This document shows, piece after piece, positions 1-7,488 of a stretch of 64,000 nucleotides of DNA. This DNA is from Clostridiales bacterium (lineage in GTDB: Bacteria > Bacillota > Clostridia > Oscillospirales > Acutalibacteraceae). The DNA is taken from positions 1-64,000 of the forward strand of contig DYBQ01000001.1 of assembly GCA_019418545.1 (NCBI GenBank), in the 5' to 3' direction. The notes beneath the pieces were generated by a model. That model searched no databases. It was not told the origin of the DNA and worked only from the letters and a program-made list of their open reading frames with translations. Each line of letters opens with the position of its first letter. The stretch's first letter is position 1. Made by a program: the position numbers and the translations under genes.

Positions 1-43
1 CATCTATATTTTACCTCCACAAATTTTGATTTGTTGATAACTC

Positions 44-92
44 ATTATATCATAAATCTATCCACTATATCATAAATCTATCCACTTTTCAA
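44..92 (-). promoter_or_regulatory. Leftward promoter with duplicated -10 region, for a gene starting at base 3
   Basis: On the minus strand TTGAAA (87-92) is followed after 17 bp by TATAGT (64-69). A second -10 match, TATAAT, lies at 44-49. The next gene appears to start with ATG at 3-1, preceded by GGAGG at 14-18, so nearly all of its coding region lies outside the window. Seen directly: the hexamers, spacing, ribosome binding site and start codon. Inferred: promoter activity. Confidence 0.6.
46..85. repeat. Perfect tandem 20-bp direct repeat, two copies
   Basis: Copies at 46-65 and 66-85 are identical. The unit carries the -10 region of the leftward promoter, so the duplication gives two candidate -10 elements 20 bp apart. 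Two copies with no spacer do not make an array. Confidence 0.85.
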
Positions 93-123
93 TCTATATC
101 ACGCAATTAACTTGGAAAGGAAC

Positions 124-152
124 ACCGCCGAGCAATGGGTTATCTCGGCGGT
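124..152 (-). terminator. Hairpin after the truncated pcp gene
   Basis: ACCGCCGAG (124-132) pairs with CTCGGCGGT (144-152) around an 11-nt loop. On the minus strand it follows the stop of the truncated peptidase gene and is followed only by a weak T-rich stretch, so termination may be inefficient. Confidence 0.5.
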
Positions 153-159
153 CACTCTT

Positions 160-579
160 TTACTCGTTGTCCGCTCCATACGATACCGACGACGGAATTC
201 CGTTATCATTTAGATTTTTCTCGATATCCTTCACCGGAAGTGAGGAAAAATACGCTTCTCTTCCCTCTTTTATTATAAGCTCGTGGCACGGCTTGTTTCC
301 GGCGTTGTCGGGAATGCGCGCGTCCATTATGTTCACGGCTATCATCTCGGGAGTAATGGCGGCTCTCCCTCCGGCTTGACCTACGCACACCACCGCGTCG
401 GGTCTGTATTGCTCCACCGCTTTTTTAAGAACCTCTCCTGCCTTTCCAAACACCGTCGGCACTTCGAGCTTTAAAATTTCCGCGCCTTGTATTTCGTTTT
501 TCATCATTTTTACGGCTTCTCCCGCAGGATTGATTTTCTCTCCCCCGAACGGGTCAAAGCCTGTGAACAGTATTCTCAT
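160..579 (-). pseudogene. Truncated pyrrolidone-carboxylate peptidase (pyroglutamyl peptidase I)
   Basis: The product begins with MRILFTGFDPFGG, the hallmark start of peptidase family C15, which removes N-terminal pyroglutamate from peptides in the cytoplasm. It is 139 aa, whereas the family is usually about 200-215 aa. The region around the catalytic glutamate (GRAAITPEMIAVN) is present, but the reading frame ends in SVSYGADNE just where the segment with the catalytic cysteine (AGT.VCN) should begin, so both the Cys and the His of the triad are missing. No other frame of the following 100 bp restores them. The start lies 4 nt after the stop of the upstream phosphotransferase, so the two are cotranscribed. 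Almost certainly inactive. Confidence 0.85.
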
Positions 580-583
580 TTTA

Positions 584-1501
584 TCATGCCTTTCTTTGTC
601 TGTATTCTCTCAAAATCTCGCGGCACCTGTTTTGAAGCCACTCTGTTGTCTCAGTATCGTTTTCGACAGCGTTTTCGTATATTTCCGTCAGCCCTATCCG
701 CAGCTCATAGCATAAAATTCGCTCGGTATATCTCGGCAGGTGAGAGTATTTTCTCTCCCAATACGCCGCAGTTTTTTCCATGCACATGAGCCATGTCCGC
801 CAAAAATACGCGGTCGCGATGTCGTAAAGAAAGTCCCCGTAAGCCGCGCAGTCCCAGTCTATAACGCCACTTATCCTCGATTTTTTGCCTACGATAACAT
901 TATTCGAGCCGAAATCCCCGTGGAACAGCGCTCTTTCTTCCGGGCAATAAGATATAAGCTCACGATATGCCGCGAGAAGCTCGTCGATGAGTGAGAGGTT
1001 AACATAGCTCCTGCTTACCGCCGTCCAGTCTCTCTCGAATACCTCCGCAAGATATTCTCTCCAGCTGTAAAACGGAGCGTTTCCCGTATCGCTGTCAAAC
1101 ACGCCGCAGCCGGAAGTGCCTGATATATCGGTTCGCGATATTGCTTCGGTTACATCCGTAATATCGCCGAGCAGTCGCACAACCGTTTCTTCATCGGAGT
1201 CCTCATATGTAATCCCGTCCGCTTTTACGCTGATGCAGAAGTAGTGCGTGCCGTCAAAGTTGCCTGTTTCAACAACCTCTGGAATAGGAACTCTATCCGA
1301 GCGGAAGTGCTCATAGGCGTATTTGTCTTTTTTGAAGCCTTCCATATTTGAATTTATGCGCACGACATATTCTCTGCCGCCACGCGAAAACCAATACGCC
1401 TGTGACTCCTGCCCTTCTTTTATCGGAAAAAGCCTTATATCCTCACCGTACTTTCGGCTTAAAAACTCTGTGATGCTTTCTTTTGAATAATCGCTTTTCA
1501 T
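584..1501 (-). CDS. APH(4)-like aminoglycoside (hygromycin B) phosphotransferase family protein
   Basis: A 305-aa kinase of the aminoglycoside phosphotransferase family. It has the Brenner motif HGDFGSNN at about residues 194-201 (catalytic Asp196) and the metal-binding VIDWD near residue 215. Along its length it follows the pattern of hygromycin-B 4-O-kinases: a VVRIN segment, YAYEHF, IPEV, a WREY segment, the FWR.W.ACMEK-like stretch and LRIGL near the C-terminus. Such enzymes phosphorylate aminocyclitols with ATP in the cytoplasm, but substrates of distant members are often unknown. The start at 1501 has a purine-rich site (GAGAGAGCGG) upstream. The truncated peptidase gene follows at once. 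Family is sure; resistance to hygromycin is inference. Confidence 0.8.
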   Translation of the reverse strand: MKSDYSKESITEFLSRKYGEDIRLFPIKEGQESQAYWFSRGGREYVVRINSNMEGFKKDKYAYEHFRSDRVPIPEVVETGNFDGTHYFCISVKADGITYEDSDEETVVRLLGDITDVTEAISRTDISGTSGCGVFDSDTGNAPFYSWREYLAEVFERDWTAVSRSYVNLSLIDELLAAYRELISYCPEERALFHGDFGSNNVIVGKKSRISGVIDWDCAAYGDFLYDIATAYFWRTWLMCMEKTAAYWERKYSHLPRYTERILCYELRIGLTEIYENAVENDTETTEWLQNRCREILREYRQRKA

Positions 1502-1560
1502 GTTCCGCTCTCTCTTTTAGCTCTGTCTGAGGATAATATACCACAAAAAAGCAAAAAAAT

Positions 1561-2106
1561 CTAAGACAACAACGCTGCCCTACTTGCGATTTTTTCTTGT
1601 ACTGCGGAAACAGTTTCTTGAATGGAATAAGTGGTCGTATCTATAACATTCGATTCATATATTCCCAGATTGCAAAATTGCTCCCACATGGTTTCTACCA
1701 ATTCGATATTTGTCTTTCGGTCTAACTTTGAGCGTTCAACAGCTCGCTTCAAGGTTTCTTCCTTACTTGCCCTTAAAATAATATAATGCACCTCATAATG
1801 TTCCCGAACAAGACTTTGCCACGGCTTTAAAAACCACGGTCCGATAATACCGTCAACAATTACATCATATCCCCCACGAGCATATCGCTTCGCAGCTTCT
1901 AAAAAGGCTTCAATAACAACTAAATTTTGTTCGTTGGACTCTGGTAAATGCGGCGGTATTGCTCCTTTGCTTAAATAATGGAAAAAGTCGTCTGTGTGCA
2001 TATGCACAGATTTATCCATGTTCGATTCTTTTGCGACAATCGACGCAGTTGTTGTCTTTCCTGTTCCCGGCGAACCTGTAATCACAATAATTCTTCCTTG
2101 GTTCAT
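1561..2106 (-). CDS. Small P-loop kinase / AAA-type NTPase
   Basis: A 181-aa protein opening with MNQGRIIVITGSPGTGKTT, with the Walker A motif GSPGTGKT close to the N-terminus as in small-molecule kinases of the AAA_33/shikimate-kinase-like group. A DVIVDGI segment in the middle resembles a Walker B strand, and the ILRASKEETLKRAVER region resembles the lid or adenine-binding part of these kinases. I chose the start at 2106 because AGGAGG lies at the proper distance upstream, whereas the frame itself stays open farther. The phosphorylated substrate cannot be read from the sequence. It is a single gene between the phosphotransferase and an acetyltransferase, all pointing left. Confidence 0.7.
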   Translation of the reverse strand: MNQGRIIVITGSPGTGKTTTASIVAKESNMDKSVHMHTDDFFHYLSKGAIPPHLPESNEQNLVVIEAFLEAAKRYARGGYDVIVDGIIGPWFLKPWQSLVREHYEVHYIILRASKEETLKRAVERSKLDRKTNIELVETMWEQFCNLGIYESNVIDTTTYSIQETVSAVQEKIASRAALLS

Positions 2107-2257
2107 TTTCACTCCTCCTATTTCGATTTGCTGTTCTCTATTTCTTTTTCCGTCCCCGCTGTGGGTTTGGATTTTTCGGCAAGTCCAACTTCTCCGCAAT
2201 CTATTTTAGCCGCTTCTTTTCTTCTTCAAACAGTTTATTATACCCCAAAACCATAAA

Positions 2258-2956
2258 TCAGCAAACGCAAAAACCGTTACCAAAGAAAATGCCGCCTGCC
2301 TTTTTTGCTAAACCTAAAGAGGCTAAGTTAGAAGTGGACGCACTATACAAAGGAATACTACCATTTCGTCTAACTGCTTCTGCCCATTCTGCAAGTGTGT
2401 GGAATGCATACCCTTTTCTTCTGTAAAGTTCAGCCGTTTCAATTCCCGCTTCCTCTGCCTCAAGAATAATCCGAACACTACGACAAATAGATACGACTTG
2501 AGAATCTTCCAAATAAGCAGCGCAAAAGGGAACATCCAGCAACTCTTCAGGTAGCCAGGGAAAATAGTGGCTCATCTGAGGCTCAATGTTGTCTTTAGTG
2601 AGTAAGCAGGCTTTTAACTTTGGCTGTTCAGGAAGCCAAAAACAAGCATCTTCTGAAATCTTACTTTCTCCTAATAGTTGCCGATATTCTTTATCATAAA
2701 TAGGTGATTCATTCGGCAGCATCAGTACTGGCTCTCTGTTGGTAATTGATTGTAGTTTTTCTCTTAATTCTTTCGGTACGTCAGCACGAAAATAAGTATG
2801 TGGTTTTTCGTAAAGTGGTCTTGTCAAATAGAAGCGGGGAGCCGGCTGTGAAGTGGAGTCCCATGGTTCCCTTATAGTCATAAGTTCGTTCTTTTCATTC
2901 ATTGTAAACAGTGCTTCTACATGAAGCTGCATATAGTACGAGTTGCTTTTTCCCAT
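2258..2956 (-). CDS. GNAT-type N-acetyltransferase
   Basis: A 232-aa protein whose C-terminal third carries a GNAT fold signature: VSICRSVR, then EAEEAGIETAELYRRKGYA as the acetyl-CoA binding segment, then IPLYSASTSNLASLGLAKKAG, the Asn-bearing final motif of this subfamily. The N-terminal two thirds are not a standard GNAT core and may bind the substrate. AGGAG lies upstream of the ATG. The substrate is unknown. It is the last gene before the TnpB element. Confidence 0.7.
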   Translation of the reverse strand: MGKSNSYYMQLHVEALFTMNEKNELMTIREPWDSTSQPAPRFYLTRPLYEKPHTYFRADVPKELREKLQSITNREPVLMLPNESPIYDKEYRQLLGESKISEDACFWLPEQPKLKACLLTKDNIEPQMSHYFPWLPEELLDVPFCAAYLEDSQVVSICRSVRIILEAEEAGIETAELYRRKGYAFHTLAEWAEAVRRNGSIPLYSASTSNLASLGLAKKAGGIFFGNGFCVC

Positions 2957-2995
2957 TTTCTAATATTCTCCTACATTTATTTCTCTGCCTGTTCA

Positions 2996-3220
2996 ATCAT
3001 TCGCTACGGGTGTAGCGCACAATGAGCATCCAGCCTAAAAGGTTGACCAACATACTTGTCTGCATTCCCAGTTCTTTTAAGTGCATCCTTCGAATGGAGT
3101 TTCACCTCTTGCGAGGCAGCTCTTTAATGAGGGAGTGTCGAGCCCCCAGAAAGTTATTGTTTAGAATCCAATGCTTGCAGGAAGAGAACTTCCAACCGCC
3201 TGCAAGCGATGCTTTGTATT
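2996..3220 (-). ncRNA. Predicted omega RNA (reRNA) of the first TnpB
   Basis: In TnpB systems the guide RNA is made from the 3' end of tnpB and the right end of the element, in the same sense as tnpB. The guide itself is copied from the DNA just outside the right end. The segment from the last tnpB codons to the hairpin at 3002-3017 has no other gene and fits this place. Limits are inferred from the family and not from a computed fold. Confidence 0.5.
3002..3017. repeat. Right-end hairpin of the first TnpB element
   Basis: CGCTAC (3002-3007), loop GGGT, GTAGCG (3012-3017): a perfect stem about 145 bp past the tnpB stop codon, where IS200/IS605 elements carry the subterminal structure recognised by TnpA and forming the end of the omega RNA scaffold. 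Confidence 0.6.
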
Positions 3221-4897
3221 TTCGTGCATTTCTAAAAATGCAGGAAAAGCTGAATTAAGGGTTTCCATATTGTACTGCAAAGAATCGATGTCTATATGTT
3301 CAAGCAGGAAGGCGGAATATAAGTCACGCTGAACTATATCGCCGCTGCGGAGGCGAGCCATTCGCTCGGATAGTTTCTTCTTGGTATAGCTTTCGTCTGT
3401 ATGGTCAAATTGCGAGGCTTTTGTTTCAAAGGTGCTGACCTTGATAACGCTGCCTCCATAACGGCTTGCCTTTTTCCCCAGAATGGAGATAAACATTACA
3501 GGTGCGCAACGACTTAACGATTTACCAAATCGCTTTTTGGTATGTGCTCTACCGGTTTTTGGGTTGATTTTTGTTTCCTTACTGCGCTTTTGCAAAGCTT
3601 TGTAGTTCATATTTTCAACTACAAACTCATTACCGTATGTCAGCAATTCATTGGCGAGAATGTTATGCTCCATTTTGCGGATGTCAGCTAACTTACGGTA
3701 CAAGTTATGGAGCTTCGCACGCAAGCGATAATACCTTTTGCTATACTTCCACTTGCGCTTTTGTTTCTGCCCATGCTGCCGCTTCAACCTTTTAATTGTA
3801 CCATCCGGATTATAATATTTCGGATTTGTAGCGCGGCGCGAACGGTTCATTGCGCGAAGCGTAGTAGCAATTTCATTTACGAGGCTTTTTGCCTGCGCTC
3901 TCGCAGACGGAGCAAGTACACGAAGGTCGCAAACATCCTTACAGCTAAAAGCAATGGTTTGTGTACCAATGTCTATACCGACACATCCCTGCTTAACAGG
4001 ACGTTTTGCAACACCGTTACTGTCACACTTGATGGGAGGATAACCTTCCAAGACGATTTGGGCATAATACTTCCACTTGGTGCCGACCCATTTGCGAATC
4101 ATGCGACAGTATTTAACGCCGCATTTGAGCGCTTCCTGTTGATACCATCCAGTTTGAGTATCGGGATTGCGCAATGTCAACGGGAATGTATAATCCCCAT
4201 AAACAAGACGTAGTTCACCTTTGCCGATGGAAGTTTTGACTTTTGCCGTAGCAGCAGCAATTTCTTTTTCCATTTGCGTTTTTACTTCATCAGGGAGAAC
4301 TACTTCTTCGCCTTCTTTGGCATCTGGCTTTCTGTACGCAGCGAAGTATTTTTCTTCAATGGAGCCTTTAATCTTCTTCTTGGCGGAGTTAATGACACTT
4401 GTTGTATGATTTGCTGGGCGAAGCATTATCCCGGTAGTATTATTCTTTCCGGATATCGAGAACACCTGCTCCAATTTCTTATAGTGGACTTCTTTTCCGT
4501 TGTCAAAGAAGAAAGATGACCACGCTGCCCAAACTGCAGTGGCGACCATCTGTGCCACATGAGAATGTAGGACATAGTGCTTGGCATAGGGCACAACCAT
4601 CACGTGAAAGGCATCTTCAGAAAAGCGGTACTCTTTAAGCATCTTCTCTCGTTGTTTAAAAAGCGCCTTCTGTTCATCACTATCGGGAGCAGCTTTGGCG
4701 ATATCCGCCATCAGCTCACGATATTTGCGCGTCTTACGCAATTGATGCCACATTTTTGTGGTCGCACTTACAAGTTGATTATAGATAATGCCGCATTTCT
4801 TAAATTCTTTATTCAGATAGTCTTGTTCGTTAAGACCGATAGCCATCGGCAGTGTTAATACAAACGACGGTGTGCTGTTCTTGCTCCCGAATGCCAT
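3161..4897 (-). CDS. tnpB: TnpB RNA-guided nuclease, long form without Cys4 finger
   Basis: A 578-aa OrfB/TnpB protein, longer than the common 370-450 aa. RuvC motifs are intact: GIDIGTQT with Asp309, VVENM with Glu428, and QRDLYSAFLL with Asp525. TnpB proteins cut DNA next to a target-adjacent motif, guided by omega RNA from the element's right end. The zinc finger usually found between RuvC II and III is absent: the span ETKASQFDHTDESYTKKKLS has no Cys pair, as in a known subgroup with the KASQ.DH pattern. An arginine/lysine-rich stretch at about 350-400 may contact RNA. GAGGAGG precedes the ATG, inside the tail of the tnpA remnant. Likely an active nuclease, but without its transposase. 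Confidence 0.85.
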   Translation of the reverse strand: MAFGSKNSTPSFVLTLPMAIGLNEQDYLNKEFKKCGIIYNQLVSATTKMWHQLRKTRKYRELMADIAKAAPDSDEQKALFKQREKMLKEYRFSEDAFHVMVVPYAKHYVLHSHVAQMVATAVWAAWSSFFFDNGKEVHYKKLEQVFSISGKNNTTGIMLRPANHTTSVINSAKKKIKGSIEEKYFAAYRKPDAKEGEEVVLPDEVKTQMEKEIAAATAKVKTSIGKGELRLVYGDYTFPLTLRNPDTQTGWYQQEALKCGVKYCRMIRKWVGTKWKYYAQIVLEGYPPIKCDSNGVAKRPVKQGCVGIDIGTQTIAFSCKDVCDLRVLAPSARAQAKSLVNEIATTLRAMNRSRRATNPKYYNPDGTIKRLKRQHGQKQKRKWKYSKRYYRLRAKLHNLYRKLADIRKMEHNILANELLTYGNEFVVENMNYKALQKRSKETKINPKTGRAHTKKRFGKSLSRCAPVMFISILGKKASRYGGSVIKVSTFETKASQFDHTDESYTKKKLSERMARLRSGDIVQRDLYSAFLLEHIDIDSLQYNMETLNSAFPAFLEMHENTKHRLQAVGSSLPASIGF

Positions 4898-4899
4898 GA

Positions 4900-5019
4900 T
4901 TACCCTCCTCTCGTTTTTTGTTCTTCAACATAGCGTTGAATTGTAGCATTGGACACATCGCCAGCGGTACTTATAAAGTAGCTGCGAGTCCACATTCCCA
5001 TAGTGTGCTTCTCCGATTT
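4900..5019 (-). pseudogene. tnpA: Remnant of IS200-type Y1 transposase TnpA (C-terminal tail only)
   Basis: The last residues, GMWTRSYFISTAGDVSN followed by ATIQRYVEEQ, match the end of TnpA tyrosine transposases (W..SYFVST.G.V....I..YI..Q), including the helix that carries the catalytic Tyr. The HUH motif and the rest of the fold are absent upstream: I checked the frames of the minus strand from 5020 to 5430 and found no continuation. Its TAA stop lies 2 nt before the tnpB ATG, the normal arrangement of an intact element. Confidence 0.7.
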
Positions 5020-5382
5020 CAGTGCCGTTTTCGTTCTGAACGCTATTACCCGGGGTGCAGTCCCCCGCAACCCGCCGCTCGCCATGTAAAGAGTGTCGTC
5101 CCTAAGAGCGGCAAGGTCCGCGAAATAACCAAAAGAAAAACCGTGACCACAAATACGCAGCCACGGTATAAAAACTGCCAGCCAAAGGCGGTGACCGGCA
5201 GGATAGGATGTACAAGCGGGCAGACATGATGGCATATGCAAAAAATCGCACTTAGAAAGGAAGGTTTTCTGTTCGGCGGAAAGAGAAAGAGGTTCGAGAA
5301 CCCGCCAGACCCATTTCCGCTTGTACAATTCTTATTCTATGCAATTCGCACAAACACGCAAGCAAAAAAAGCAAAAAGAAAT

Positions 5383-5412
5383 CCCCTCGCACCGAATGAC
5401 CGGTACAAGGGG
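5383..5412. repeat. Presumed left-end hairpin of the first TnpB element
   Basis: CCCCT/AGGGG enclose an inner ACCG/CGGT stem (5391-5404). It lies about 490 bp upstream of tnpB, where the left end of such an element is expected. Assignment as the element end is an inference. Confidence 0.4.
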
Positions 5413-5415
5413 TTC

Positions 5416-5799
5416 TCACTTTGATAGAAAGAAGGAAGCTGCATCTCTGCAGCGCAGCACATTCAAGTGCCGCAACCGTCATTGACGGGTCAAAGGTTTT
5501 GGTGTTTACTCCGCACCGGCTTACAAGGTCATCATCGATGACACCGTCGAGTCTATACCTCCTGCCTTCTATAATGTATTATACCACAAATCGCACTTTT
5601 TTGCAAGTTTTTTCTCAAAATTAGGCTCACTTTGTATGCAGCTACGCCTCAGCAGCTACGCAATTTTCGGAGGAGATGCAGTTTTTGTCCATATTTTCTG
5701 TAACTCAATTCCCAAAAGTGTCCGTATTTCCAACTTTTTGGGAATGAGATGGACCAAATCCCTCAACTCATTCGCAGTTTGCCCTTTGCCTTTCCTGTA
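5416..5799. other. Intergenic stretch between two IS elements
   Basis: I see no convincing gene. On the minus strand a TATAAT (about 5573-5580) and AGGAGG (about 5555) are followed by an open frame that runs into the left end of the TnpB element without a clear ATG, so a small gene may have been cut off there. An imperfect inverted repeat (ATTCCCAAAAGT with ACTTTTTGGGAAT, 5708-5745) looks like an old terminator. Confidence 0.35.
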
Positions 5800-5828
5800 T
5801 GGAAAAAGCACCCGCAATGTGCTATAAT
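5800..5828 (+). promoter_or_regulatory. Promoter of the ART-HD operon, now separated from it by the IscB element
   Basis: TGGAAA (5800-5805), 17 bp, TATAAT (5823-5828). About 25 bp farther lies GCGGAG (5853-5858), a ribosome binding site with no start codon before the IscB element begins. The matching ATG is at 7489, straight after the element. Promoter and leader belong to that gene by position; activity is inferred. Confidence 0.55.
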
Positions 5829-5865
5829 TAAGGCAAAGAAATTCGTCCAGAGCGGAGATACACAC

Positions 5866-6150
5866 GTCAATAACCCACGACTAAAGTCGCGGGCTTGCTC
5901 CGGCAAGTCCGTGCTTTAGAAGTGTCCGCAAGGATATGTTGACTACCCTTTGCACATTAAGTTGTGCCCCGTTATAAGCGAATAGACAGTTACCGCATGG
6001 TGTAAATCCTAGCTGTGCGCTCTAAGACAACAACACATCACGTAAAGCTGAGGCAAAGCCGACAGGTGTGGCTGTACCAAGCCGTTTATAACCTTGGGGA
6101 AGGATTTTTACCCTCTTCGGAGGAGAGAGCAGCTTTTTATTAGTTGCTAA
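5866..6150 (+). ncRNA. Predicted omega RNA of IscB
   Basis: IscB omega RNA is encoded upstream of iscB and carries its guide at the 5' end, copied from the DNA flanking the element. This 280-bp non-coding stretch begins with the end hairpin and contains several further short pairing segments, for example GCTTGCTCCGGCAAGT just after the first hairpin and CCCTCTTCGGAGGAGAG near 6110-6126. The guide should therefore match the left flank just before about 5866. The fold was read by eye, so limits are approximate. Confidence 0.65.
5874..5893. repeat. Left-end hairpin of the IscB element (copy 1)
   Basis: CCCACGACTAAAGTCGCGGG: the stem arms are CCCACGACT and AGTCGCGGG, with one mismatch. It is identical to the right-end copy at 7452-7471. 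Confidence 0.8.
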
Positions 6151-6173
6151 TTTGTCGAAAGGAGCATGGCATC

Positions 6174-7439
6174 ATGCAATATGTGTATGTACTTAACAAG
6201 CACGGCGAGTCCTTGATGCCGTGCTCACCCGGAAAGGCTCGTCTGTTGTTAAAACAGCAAAAAGCACACGTTATAAAACGTACGCCGTTTACTATCAAAC
6301 ATCTGTACGGAAGTACAGGATACAAACAGCCCATCACTCTTGGTGTTGATGCTGGCAGCAAGCATGTCGGCTTGTCTGCATCTACAGAAAAACGCGAACT
6401 CTACAGCGAAGAGTTTACTCCTCGCAACGATGTGGTAGATTTGCTTTCCACGCGCAGGCAAAACCGTCGTTCAAGACGTAACCGTAAGACCCGTTACCGT
6501 GCGCCAAGATTTAATAATCGCGTTCACTGCAAGCATAAAGGATGGCTCGCTCCTTCAGTAGAAGTAAAGATTCAAGAGCATATTACCGTTATCAAGCGTA
6601 TCTGCCGAATTTTGCCTGTCACTCTCGTAAGAGTAGAAACCGCAGAATTTGACACACAGCGCCTGAAAGCAATGCTTGAAGGAAAGCCTCTGCCTGTAGG
6701 GGCGGACTATCAACTTGGCGAGATGTACGACGAATACAATGTCCGCCAGTACGTTCTGAAACGTGACAACTATACATGCCAATGCTGCGGTGCCCACCCG
6801 ACAGAAAAGAAGCCAGTTCGGCTGCACGTTCATCATCTGGAGAGCCGTCATGTTGGAGGCAATGCTCCTAACAACCTGATTACCTTATGCGTGGCATGCC
6901 ATAAGGCACTCCACGAGGGAAAAATCACATTGGACAAAGGCAAAAAGCGCGGCAAGCCGCTGCGCGACGCCGCCTTCATGGGCATCATGCGCAACACGCT
7001 GCTCGCACGACTGAAGGATGAACTGAACATTCCTGTCAAACAGACCTACGGGTACATCACCAAGCTGTTGCGGGAGAAGAACAAAATTCCCAAAAGCCAT
7101 GTGAACGATGCCCGCTGTATTGCCAAGGCTCCAAATGCAAAACCGTGCGACACGATGCTCTATACGCGGGCATTGCGTCATCACAACCGGCAAATTCATA
7201 AGGCGAAAATCCTCAATGGCGGCATCCGCAAGAAGAATCAGGCTCCGTACCTGGTGAAAGGTTTCCGCCTTTGGGACAAGGTCCGATACAACGGCGAGGA
7301 ATGTTTCATTACCGGCAGACGCTCAAGTGGGTATTTTGCCCTCAAAAAATACGATGGAACTGTTATCTCGAATAGCGCAAGCTACAAAAAACTAATGTTG
7401 CTGGAAGCAGCGACAAATTATATCACGGAAAGGAGCTAA
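6174..7439 (+). CDS. iscB: IscB RNA-guided HNH/RuvC nuclease
   Basis: A 421-aa ancestor-type Cas9 relative. Domains in order: the N-terminal PLMP-like domain (ESLMPCSPGKARLLLKQ, residues 12-28), RuvC I GVDAGSKHVG with Asp59, an arginine-rich bridge helix RRQNRRSRRNRKTR at 94-107, RuvC II VETAEF with Glu155, an HNH domain with a C..CC zinc site at 202-205, HVHH at 218-221, the Asn pair at 233-234 and C..CH at 239-243, then RuvC III SHVNDA with His309 and Asp312. All catalytic positions are kept. I chose ATG at 6174 because AAAGGAG lies 9 nt upstream; the frame also stays open from 6144. It nicks or cuts DNA with omega RNA from the segment just upstream. Confidence 0.92.
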   Translation: MQYVYVLNKHGESLMPCSPGKARLLLKQQKAHVIKRTPFTIKHLYGSTGYKQPITLGVDAGSKHVGLSASTEKRELYSEEFTPRNDVVDLLSTRRQNRRSRRNRKTRYRAPRFNNRVHCKHKGWLAPSVEVKIQEHITVIKRICRILPVTLVRVETAEFDTQRLKAMLEGKPLPVGADYQLGEMYDEYNVRQYVLKRDNYTCQCCGAHPTEKKPVRLHVHHLESRHVGGNAPNNLITLCVACHKALHEGKITLDKGKKRGKPLRDAAFMGIMRNTLLARLKDELNIPVKQTYGYITKLLREKNKIPKSHVNDARCIAKAPNAKPCDTMLYTRALRHHNRQIHKAKILNGGIRKKNQAPYLVKGFRLWDKVRYNGEECFITGRRSSGYFALKKYDGTVISNSASYKKLMLLEAATNYITERS

Positions 7440-7451
7440 GGGCGCATTCCT

Positions 7452-7471
7452 CCCACGACTAAAGTCGCGGG
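7452..7471. repeat. Right-end hairpin of the IscB element (copy 2)
   Basis: Same 20 bases as 5874-5893, lying 12 bp after the iscB stop and inside a longer GGCGCA...TGCGCC inverted repeat (7441-7482). It may also act as a terminator. Confidence 0.8.
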
Positions 7472-7488
7472 TTTCCTGCGCCAAACTC

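Larger units (their letters stand above)
2995..5415 (-). mobile_element. IS200/IS605-type element carrying tnpB and a tnpA remnant
   Basis: Contains the 578-codon tnpB, the last codons of a Y1 transposase gene just upstream, a perfect 6-bp-stem hairpin at the right end (3002-3017) and a nested hairpin near the presumed left end (5383-5412). Elements of this family have subterminal hairpins instead of terminal inverted repeats and move as single strands through TnpA. With TnpA reduced to its tail, this copy cannot move by itself. The ends are approximate because no target duplication is expected. Confidence 0.65.
5866..7488 (+). mobile_element. IS200/IS605-superfamily element carrying iscB (ISC type)
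   Basis: The ends are marked by the same 20-bp hairpin sequence, CCCACGACTAAAGTCGCGGG, at 5874-5893 and 7452-7471. The right copy is enclosed by GGCGCA/TGCGCC (7441-7446 and 7477-7482). Between them lie the omega RNA region and iscB, with no tnpA, so movement would need a transposase in trans. The element sits between the ribosome binding site and ATG of the next gene. Exact borders may shift by several bases. Confidence 0.75.

Noticed and set aside
46..85. CRISPR-like repeat
   Set aside because: Only two abutting copies with no spacer; better seen as a promoter duplication.
5020..5328. Rest of TnpA upstream of its tail
   Set aside because: No HUH motif or matching segment in any minus-strand frame; only the last residues remain.
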